Assembly: GCA_945892755.1 (NCBI GenBank)
Contig: CAMDDO010000028.1
Location: 1-36,945 of the forward strand
DNA: 36,945 bases
Reading direction: 5' to 3'
From: Rhizobium sp. Q54
Lineage (GTDB): Bacteria > Pseudomonadota > Alphaproteobacteria > UBA828
A model generated the notes under the pieces. It did no database searches. It was not told the DNA's origin and saw nothing but the letters and a program-made list of their open reading frames with translations. This document shows, in pieces, positions 31,539 through 36,945 of this stretch. Each line of letters begins with the position of its first letter. Position 1 is the first letter of the stretch. A program made the position numbers and the translations under genes.

Positions 31539-31828
31539 ATGCACGCTTGAGCCGCCGCCCGATGACGCCGCGCACCGCGCGGCTGGTCACCTGGAGCATC
31601 ATCGCCTTCTGCCTGGTCTCGCTCGCGCTGGTATTTCAGCCGTTCTGGTTGCCCCTCTATAGCGCGGGATGCTTGATGGTCATCGTCGGCGGGCTGGTCT
31701 TCAATCTGATGCCGTTCGCGACCACGCAGAACTCGGTGCACCGGCTCGTCAGGGTGCTGGCGATCGTGCTCGCGATCCTCGTCATCGCCGTACTCGCGGC
31801 GATCGGCTTCGTCGAGATCGCGCTTTAG
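31535..31828 (+). CDS. Small transmembrane protein of the ABC operon
   Basis: A 97-residue protein with three hydrophobic segments: SIIAFCLVSLALVFQPFWL, YSAGCLMVIVGGLVFNLMPF and LVRVLAIVLAILVIAVLAAIGFV. GTG at 31535 overlaps the ATPase 2 stop, which argues that it is made with the transporter; a later ATG (codon 10) is possible. Glycerol-type two-ATPase operons also contain a small membrane protein of unknown role, but I cannot name this family. It may be a stabilising subunit. Confidence 0.65.
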   Translation: MNARLSRRPMTPRTARLVTWSIIAFCLVSLALVFQPFWLPLYSAGCLMVIVGGLVFNLMPFATTQNSVHRLVRVLAIVLAILVIAVLAAIGFVEIAL

Positions 31829-31840
31829 GTTGGCGGCGCC

Positions 31841-33340
31841 TTAAGCGACCGCCACGGTGACCTCGGCAGTTTGAACTGCCGCGGCCCGCGGCAGATAGAG
31901 CTTTACCGTTGTGCCGCGCCCCAGCGCACTTTCGATCTCGACATGGCCGCCAGATTGCTTGACGAAGCCGTAGACCATGGAGAGGCCGAGGCCGGTGCCC
32001 TTGCCAACCCCCTTGGTGGTGAAGAAGGGCTCGAGCGCGCGCTCGAGCACGTCCTGCGTCATGCCGGTGCCGGTATCGCCGACCGCGAGCAGCACATAAT
32101 CGCCCGAGCGAATGTCGGTATCCTTGAGGGCGACAGCATCGAGCACGACGTTCTTGGTCTCGATCGTGAGCTCGCCGCCATTCGGCATGGCGTCGCGCGC
32201 GTTTATCGCGAGATTGAGGATGGCGTTCTCGAGCTGATTGGGATCGACCGTCGAGCGCCACAGATCGGCGGATTGCCGCAGGTGAAGGCGAATCGAATCG
32301 CCCAGCGCTTGCTGGAGCAGGGCGGTCAAGCCCGTCGTCAGCGCGTTGATGTCGGTCACTTCAGTGACCAAGGTCTGGCGCCGGGAGAATGCGAGCAGCC
32401 GATGGGTCAAGTTCGCGCCGCGCTCGGCCGCCTCGATGGCGCGGCGCAGCAAGGCCATTTGACGATCGTCGGTCTTGAGGCTGAGCGCGACCAGATCGAG
32501 ATTGCCCAGCACGACGCCCAGTATGTTGTTGAAGTCGTGCGCGATGCCGCCGGTGAGCTGGCCGACCGCCTCCATCTTCTGCGCTTGGCGCAATTGTCCC
32601 TCGGCCTCTTGGCGCGCGCCCATTTCCGCCTCGAGGGCTGCGTTGGTCGCCGCGAGCTCGGCGGTGCGCTCGCGCACCTTTTCCTCCAGGCCATCGCGCG
32701 CCGCCGAGAAATCGGCGACCAGCGCCCTGTTTTCTTCCTTGAGCAGTACCGTGTCGCGTAGGATCCGGTTGGAAACGCGCGCCTGCGCCATCAAGAGAGC
32801 CGTGAAGAGCAGGCCCATCACCCCCATCGAAACATAGAGGGCTTGCGCCGCGATGATCAGGTTGACCGAGAGCGTGCCCGCGGCGAGGACGACGAAGCTA
32901 TGGGCCGTTGGCAAATGGGCGTTACTCATCGCCGTGGCCGCCGCGCAGGTGCCGGCGACCGCGAAGGCGACGAAGACCGGGTAGACGATATCCGGCGTAA
33001 TCCAGATGGTGCACGACGCCGCGCCCCACAGCGCCGCCGCCAGGCACGAGCCGATCATGTAGAAACCGGCCCAGCGTTTGCTGGCCCCAACCCCGGGTTT
33101 CGCGCGCCGATAGGCCAGCGAAAGGCCATAGCGGCCGAGCGTGACAAGGCAAGCAAGCCCGAACCAGGTCAGGAGCAACGTCGTCGACAGCGCGCCCCAT
33201 AGCACGCCGACCGTGATGCCGGAATTGATGACGTTGGCGAACACCCTGAGCGGAAACCGGTACAGGTTGTCGACCATGTCGACGTCGACCCGAGCGGCGG
33301 TCGCCGGATCGAGGGGACGAGCGGTTTCCGCTAGCTTCAT
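31841..33340 (-). CDS. Membrane sensor histidine kinase
   Basis: A 499-residue hybrid-free kinase. Residues 30-185 hold about six transmembrane helices with little periplasmic loop, so the signal may be within the membrane. A coiled coil (195-255) leads to the H-box [12 protein letters not shown] with phospho-acceptor H268. ATPase boxes: N ([18 protein letters not shown]), G1 (VGDTGTGM), F (EPFFTTKG) and G2 ([13 protein letters not shown]). The HDFNN H-box and the catalytic part are of the NtrB-like type. No response regulator gene is present next to it. Its signal and target are unknown. Confidence 0.92.
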   Translation of the reverse strand: MKLAETARPLDPATAARVDVDMVDNLYRFPLRVFANVINSGITVGVLWGALSTTLLLTWFGLACLVTLGRYGLSLAYRRAKPGVGASKRWAGFYMIGSCLAAALWGAASCTIWITPDIVYPVFVAFAVAGTCAAATAMSNAHLPTAHSFVVLAAGTLSVNLIIAAQALYVSMGVMGLLFTALLMAQARVSNRILRDTVLLKEENRALVADFSAARDGLEEKVRERTAELAATNAALEAEMGARQEAEGQLRQAQKMEAVGQLTGGIAHDFNNILGVVLGNLDLVALSLKTDDRQMALLRRAIEAAERGANLTHRLLAFSRRQTLVTEVTDINALTTGLTALLQQALGDSIRLHLRQSADLWRSTVDPNQLENAILNLAINARDAMPNGGELTIETKNVVLDAVALKDTDIRSGDYVLLAVGDTGTGMTQDVLERALEPFFTTKGVGKGTGLGLSMVYGFVKQSGGHVEIESALGRGTTVKLYLPRAAAVQTAEVTVAVA

Positions 33341-33520
33341 CGCGCTGCCGCCGACCCCGGCGCGTCGACGTGGACGCTCGCGACGCCGACCGACGCCCCG
33401 CCGACCACCAATATCTTCCAGAACATCACCTGAGTCCTGCCATCCGTCCGGCGAATAGACAGGCGAAAGCTTAAAGGGAGGTTAAGCCATCAGGCAACCG
33501 ATAGAACCGATTGACCTAAA
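33341..33520. other. Intergenic region upstream of the kinase, no gene seen
   Basis: 180 bp upstream of the kinase start. The kinase promoter should lie here. I see no convincing gene or structured RNA. Confidence 0.4.
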
Positions 33521-33724
33521 TTGGGTCGGCGCGCTGTGCCGAACGCCAGCGGCCATCAACGGTTCGGCACGCCAGACGGAGCGCCGAGCGCGAGCGGCGA
33601 GTGGTGCCGCGAATATTCCTACGAGATCGCGGCCGAGGTCGGGAAGGAAACCCTTCACGCGGTCGCCTGCCGCGCCGCCGAAGGCCGTTGGCAGACGCGC
33701 GTGCCGGCGCAGACGCAGAGCTAA
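33521..33724 (+). pseudogene. Fragment of a surface-antigen (17-kDa/Lpp0805-like) C-terminal domain
   Basis: The plus frame ends SGEWCREYSYEIAAEVGKET, then LHAVACRAAEGRWQ before TAA at 33722-33724. The pattern (G-x-W-C-R-E-Y ... x-A-C-R-x-x-x-G-x-W) is the closing module of the RT0821/Lpp0805 surface-protein family and related lipoproteins. The upstream part lacks a signal peptide and lipobox, and the only frame start is a TTG, so it looks like a remnant. A short real gene cannot be excluded. Confidence 0.4.
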
Positions 33725-33729
33725 TCCGC

Positions 33730-34512
33730 TCACACCACCGGTGCCATGCCGCCATCGACGTTGATCGCCGTGCCGGTGATGTAGGAGCCGGCGTCGGAAC
33801 ACAGAAAGCACGCGATGTTGGCGAACTCGGCGGCGGTGCCGAAGCGGCCGAGCGGGATCTTGCCCTTGGCGAGCCCGGCCAGAAAATCCTCATAGGATTG
33901 GTTTTCGCCTTGTTTCGCGTGGCGCCGCGCCCATTGATCGCTCTCGATCAGCCCGACCAGCAGCGCATTGACCAGCACGTTGTGCGGCGCGCATTCGGTC
34001 GCGAGCAACTTGGTCAGCGCCATGCCGGCGGCGCGCGACACGCTGGTCGGCGAGGTGTTGGGCGCTTGCGCCTTGGCGTGCGTGTTGAGCACGTTGATGA
34101 TGCGGCCCCAGCGGCGCGCCTTCATGCCCGGCAGCGCGAGCCGACAAAGCCGGATCGCGGCGAACAGCTTCAGATCGAGATCGGCCTGCCACTCGTCATC
34201 GCTGACCGCTTCGAAGGGCTTCGCCGCCGCGACGCCTGCATTGTTGACGAGGATGTCGACCGTGCCGAGCGCGGCGCCGATCTTCACCCAGGTCGCCGCG
34301 ATCGAAGCCGCGTTCGAGACATCGCAAACATAGCCATGGGCCTTGCCGCCCGCCGCCTTGATCTCGACGACCGCCTCATCCAGCACATCGGCGCGGCGCG
34401 CCAGCATGGCGACCGTTGCGCCCGATGAGGCGAAGGTCGACGCCATCGCACGGCCCAAGCCCTTGCTCGCGCCCGTGATCAGCGCGACGCGGCCATCCAT
34501 CCGACAATCCAT
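33730..34512 (-). CDS. Short-chain dehydrogenase/reductase-like protein lacking the canonical catalytic residues
   Basis: A 260-residue Rossmann protein. The NAD(P) motif is TGASKGLG (13-20), followed by the structural NNAG (90-93). The canonical Ser-Tyr-Lys set should fall at 143, 156 and 160, but these are N143, T156 and R160 (NVLNTH ... SPTSVSRAAG). C-terminal GKIPLGRFGTAAEFANIACFL and TGTAINVDGG are typical for FabG-like members. It may bind NAD(P)H without usual reductase chemistry, or use other residues, as some atypical SDRs do. The ATG at 34512 has GGGGAG at good spacing. Confidence 0.85.
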   Translation of the reverse strand: MDCRMDGRVALITGASKGLGRAMASTFASSGATVAMLARRADVLDEAVVEIKAAGGKAHGYVCDVSNAASIAATWVKIGAALGTVDILVNNAGVAAAKPFEAVSDDEWQADLDLKLFAAIRLCRLALPGMKARRWGRIINVLNTHAKAQAPNTSPTSVSRAAGMALTKLLATECAPHNVLVNALLVGLIESDQWARRHAKQGENQSYEDFLAGLAKGKIPLGRFGTAAEFANIACFLCSDAGSYITGTAINVDGGMAPVV

Positions 34513-34631
34513 GAGAGCTCCCCATTCATCTCGTATTCATGGCGACGTTTGCCCGCTCGCATATGCGGCACGGCATGGCACCCCGCTGAAGCGAGAATGA
34601 CAAGGTTTGAGATGACCACATGCGAAGAAAT
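34513..34631. other. Intergenic region between the SDR gene and the tRNA-Arg fragment
   Basis: 119 bp with the SDR promoter expected in it. Near 34580-34605 the sequence (AGCGAGAATGACAAGG) resembles a degenerate end of the dispersed repeat. No gene seen. Confidence 0.35.
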
Positions 34632-34682
34632 TGGCGCGCCCGGAGCGATTCGAACGCCCGACCCCCAGATTCGTAGTCTGGT
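34632..34682 (-). other. 3' half of tRNA-Arg(ACG): attachment-site scar
   Basis: Read on the minus strand: anticodon stem-loop CCAGA-CTACGAA-TCTGG (anticodon ACG), variable loop, T arm GGGCG-TTCGAAT-CGCTC, acceptor CGGGCGC, discriminator G and CCA. The 5' half (acceptor, D arm) is missing; beyond 34682 the sequence is unrelated. This is the pattern left when an element integrates at the anticodon loop of a tRNA gene. The complete tRNA should be at the other end of the element. The fragment is next to the integrase. The functional tRNA is not in this window. Confidence 0.85.
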
Positions 34683-34837
34683 TTCAGTGTGCCTCATGAT
34701 TGAACGTGATGGAACATGATTTCCGCACACCGCATGATACCCCTTGTTTTTGAGGGTTTCCCGCGTTACATGGCGAAACGTGGTTGAACACTGTTGCCGC
34801 GTTTCCATGTTACCCCGGCAGTTACCCCGAGGATCAC
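34683..34837. promoter_or_regulatory. Candidate integrase arm-site region
   Basis: Between the att scar and the integrase start are repeated short motifs: inverted GTTACATGGCGAAACG (34765-34780) and CGTTTCCATGTTAC (34800-34813), and two direct GTTACCCCG (34809-34817 and 34821-34829). Such arrays are what arm-type binding sites of tyrosine integrases look like and could also regulate int. Binding is inferred only. Confidence 0.5.
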
Positions 34838-36136
34838 ATGCCAAAGAAACTGAGCCACATCTTGACCGCTACTGCCGCCGAACGCCTGCGGCCCACCGAG
34901 CCGGGCAAGCGTCGCGACGTGGCGGATGGAACCGTGCCTGGGCTATTTCTTCGTGTCGCAGGCAACGGCGCAAAGTCGTGGTCTCTGTTGTACCGACGCA
35001 AGCTCGACGGCCAACTTCGGCGTTTTCGCGTGGGCGACTTTCCAGCGCTCGATCTTAAGGCCGCCCGCAAGAGCGCGCGCGCCACGCTTGAGGCTATTGA
35101 GCGCGGCGCCGACCCCGCCGGCGACAAGGCGCGTGCGCGCGTTGAAAAACGAATGGCGCAAGAGGCCGGTCTCGCGACGCCCGGTACGGTCGCGTGGGCT
35201 GCGGCGCTCTTCGACGCCGAGCATATCGCGGCCAAAAAGCCGCGCACCCAGGTCGAGCAGCGTCGCGCGATCAACAAGGTGATTGTACCGGCATGGGGCG
35301 CGCGGCCGCTCACAGGCATCGCCAAGGCAGACGTCATCACGCTGATCAAGACGGCCAAGGCGAAGAGCGGCCCGGTGGCAGCAAACCGCCTTTTGACGAT
35401 GGCAAAAACGTTTTTTGGATGGTGCGTCAATAGCGATCTCACCGCCGCCAATCCGTGCCTCGGGCTCAAGACGACTAGCGAGACGCCGCGCGATCGCGTG
35501 CTATCTGACGCAGAGCTGATGGCACTGTGGACCGCGTTCGGCGAAACCCCCTACCCGTTCGGCCCGTACTTCAAGCTGCTCGCTCTGCTCGGTCAGCGCC
35601 GGCACGAGACCGCGATCATGCGTCGCGCCGATCTCCGCGACCAAGGCGCGGCATGGGTGATTCCGCGCGCGACCCGGAAGGCTGGCGGCGAGCATCTTGT
35701 TCCCCTGCCGACCTTCGCGCGCGAGATCATCGCCGAGTTGCCCGAGTTCAAGAAGGGCGATCACCTGTTCAGCACAACCGACGGCTTGAAGGCGATCTCG
35801 GGCTATTCGAAGCCGAAGGCGCGCGCCGATGCGCTTGCCCGGGCATCGCTTGCGAAGGCGCACGCCGAAGGCGGCCCGAAGCCCGACATCCTCGACGGCT
35901 GGCGCCTGCACGACTTGCGCCGGACGATGGCGACATGGATGGGAAGCGCCGACATCGCACCGCATGTTGTCGCGGCCGTGCTTGGGCATGTCGATAGCAG
36001 CGTGACCCGCCGGCACTACAACCTGCACACCTACGCGAAGGAGAAGGCCGCGGCGCTCGAGGCTTGGGCGGAGCATGTCCGCGCGCTCGTCACCGGACGG
36101 GCCGCGGTCGGCAACGTGGTGGCGCTGAGGGGCTGA
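34838..36136 (+). CDS. int: Tyrosine-type site-specific integrase with DUF4102-like arm-binding domain
   Basis: A 432-residue integrase. The N-terminal arm-binding domain (RDVADGTVPGLFLRVAGNG ... SWSLLYRRK ... RFRVGDFPALDLKAARK) is the DUF4102 type common in genomic-island integrases. A core-binding helical domain (about 115-210) follows. The catalytic domain has R254 (LGQRRHETA), K281 (ATRKAGGEH), H358 and R361 (LHDLRRTMA), H384 (LGHVDSS) and nucleophile Y394 (RRHYNLHTY). All residues are intact, so it should be active. ATG 34838 is preferred to the upstream ATG because it gives the family's MPKKL start; GAGG lies 6-9 bp before it. It reads away from the att scar into the element. Confidence 0.95.
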   Translation: MPKKLSHILTATAAERLRPTEPGKRRDVADGTVPGLFLRVAGNGAKSWSLLYRRKLDGQLRRFRVGDFPALDLKAARKSARATLEAIERGADPAGDKARARVEKRMAQEAGLATPGTVAWAAALFDAEHIAAKKPRTQVEQRRAINKVIVPAWGARPLTGIAKADVITLIKTAKAKSGPVAANRLLTMAKTFFGWCVNSDLTAANPCLGLKTTSETPRDRVLSDAELMALWTAFGETPYPFGPYFKLLALLGQRRHETAIMRRADLRDQGAAWVIPRATRKAGGEHLVPLPTFAREIIAELPEFKKGDHLFSTTDGLKAISGYSKPKARADALARASLAKAHAEGGPKPDILDGWRLHDLRRTMATWMGSADIAPHVVAAVLGHVDSSVTRRHYNLHTYAKEKAAALEAWAEHVRALVTGRAAVGNVVALRG

Positions 36137-36137
36137 G

Positions 36138-36866
36138 ATGACCAAAAAAGCGCTACCCCGAGCCGCCTGGCCTGTCGCAGCCCGTTTCAAGCTGGACACG
36201 ATCTACACAAAGGAACAATGGACGGCGATCTTCAATTGCCTTTGGCCTGACCTGGATAGGATGGCGTTCGATCGCAACCCACGCATCGAGCCGCCGACAG
36301 TCTCGCAACGCGCAGCCGAGCTCGGGCTTGAGGCGCGGCATAGAGACGCTCATTGGAAAATCGTCGAGGCCGCGGCCCGTTTTCACGCCGGCCGCGCGAT
36401 CGAGATAGCCATGCGGAGAATGCCGGCCAAGAAAGCCGGCTCCATTGTTGGGCGATACCTCAAGGCGCTCCGAACACTCGACCCTCTTTTTTCGGACAGC
36501 CGTTTCCTCATGGCGGTGCCCGAGGAATATCCCGAAATGAGAGCGGTTCTAAACACGTGGCCGAAAACGCATGAGACGGTGGCAGCAATCCTGAACGGCG
36601 CGAAACAGATACACAGCCGACGCGGCGCGCCTAGGCTCGATGCGCGCAAGCGATTTCTCGACCGCCTCGCCGAGATATTTGAGGCCGTGACCGGAAAGAG
36701 ATCGACAACATCGACCGTGCTGACCGATAACGGTGTCCATCGCGGGTCAACACCGTTCCGCAAGTTCGCTGAATATTGCATTCGGCCCTTGGACGAAGAG
36801 AGCATGCATGGCCTTGACGAAGCAGTTCACGACGCCGTGACGCGCTCCAAGAAAGGTCAGAATTAG
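36138..36866 (+). CDS. Hypothetical protein, cargo of the integrated element
   Basis: A 242-residue basic, helix-rich protein that starts 1 bp after the integrase stop, so the two are probably cotranscribed. I do not recognise the family. Noticeable are a Lys/Arg-rich N-terminus, a helix-rich middle (HWKIVEAAARFHAGRAIEIAMRR) and a C-terminal part (DNGVHRGSTPFRKFAEYCIRPL). No signal peptide or transmembrane segment is visible. It may assist integration or excision, or belong to a defence or accessory module further right, but there is no sequence basis to choose. Confidence 0.6.
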   Translation: MTKKALPRAAWPVAARFKLDTIYTKEQWTAIFNCLWPDLDRMAFDRNPRIEPPTVSQRAAELGLEARHRDAHWKIVEAAARFHAGRAIEIAMRRMPAKKAGSIVGRYLKALRTLDPLFSDSRFLMAVPEEYPEMRAVLNTWPKTHETVAAILNGAKQIHSRRGAPRLDARKRFLDRLAEIFEAVTGKRSTTSTVLTDNGVHRGSTPFRKFAEYCIRPLDEESMHGLDEAVHDAVTRSKKGQN

Positions 36867-36945
36867 TGAGAACAGAGGTTCAGTAATCACCTTTCGACCG
36901 CCGGCATTTTCCGGCGCTCTCATGTTCAGCGCTCTACCAAGCGTG
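36867..36945. other. Non-coding tail at the right edge
   Basis: 79 bp with a 6-bp hairpin CGCCGG/CCGGCG (36899-36916, loop CATTTT). It could be a weak terminator for the integrase operon, but lacks a T-run. The element continues beyond the window. Confidence 0.3.

Noticed and set aside
36899-36916. Hairpin as terminator
   Set aside because: Only 6 bp and no T-run; listed only as a weak possibility.
1-36945. CRISPR arrays, transposase genes, prophage structural genes
   Set aside because: No regularly spaced direct repeats, transposase signatures or capsid/tail proteins were seen; only the integrase and unknown cargo gene mark a mobile element.

Overview
The window is GC-rich bacterial DNA with the character of an alphaproteobacterium, probably a soil or rhizosphere member of Hyphomicrobiales or Rhodospirillales. 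This rests on the argD-argF-hslO block, the tRNA types, a carbohydrate ABC operon with two ATPases, DUF6064 and AefR-like families, and dispersed palindromic repeats. No gene fixes the genus.

Layout. 1-2.2 kb: the tail of an RND efflux pump, an EctD-like Fe(II)/2-oxoglutarate oxygenase, a truncated TetR remnant beside tRNA-Gly(CCC), and a lipoprotein. 2.3-5.4 kb: argD-argF-hslO on the minus strand, coupled by overlapping GTGA stop/starts. 5.7-6.9 kb: arfB and a second phytanoyl-CoA-dioxygenase-like gene. 6.9-8.3 kb: a compositionally foreign patch holding an AT-rich promoter, a small GIY-YIG nuclease and a convergent PLD-like protein. 8.3-13.4 kb: DUF6064 protein, a 329-bp inverted-repeat element, a Tat-exported aldo/keto reductase, an orphan ABC-2 permease and a large MscS channel.

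13.5-21.5 kb is a plus-strand catabolic block: ArsC-like reductase, histone-deacetylase-like amidohydrolase, a cupin of the 2,4'-dihydroxyacetophenone dioxygenase type, a 2OG oxygenase, an NTF2-like protein, an HpaB-type flavin monooxygenase, then HPPD-HmgA-FAH, which is the homogentisate route from 4-hydroxyphenylpyruvate to fumarate and acetoacetate. 21.5-25.6 kb (minus): an oxidoreductase with a SAF-like C-terminus, an NTF2-like protein, a mandelate-racemase-type enolase and an LLM flavin monooxygenase. Divergent from these, at 25.8-31.8 kb, is a CUT1-type ABC importer: ATPase 1, binding protein, two permeases, ATPase 2 and a small membrane protein. The shared divergent region makes it plausible, but unproven, that the importer feeds these enzymes.

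31.8-36.9 kb: a membrane histidine kinase without a response regulator, a surface-antigen fragment, a short-chain dehydrogenase lacking the usual catalytic residues, then the edge of an integrated element: the 3' half of tRNA-Arg(ACG) as an attachment-site scar, probable integrase arm sites, a tyrosine integrase and an unknown cargo gene. The element runs out of the window.

The strongest observations are: (i) the two ABC ATPases carry complementary defects (one lacks the switch histidine, the other has a broken signature motif), predicting one dead and one active ATP site; (ii) a duplicated cupin-tail/NTF2-start junction brackets the 2OG oxygenase gene, a footprint of gene insertion; (iii) the GIY-YIG/PLD-like patch; (iv) a tRNA-Arg attachment scar next to an integrase. 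No CRISPR array was seen.
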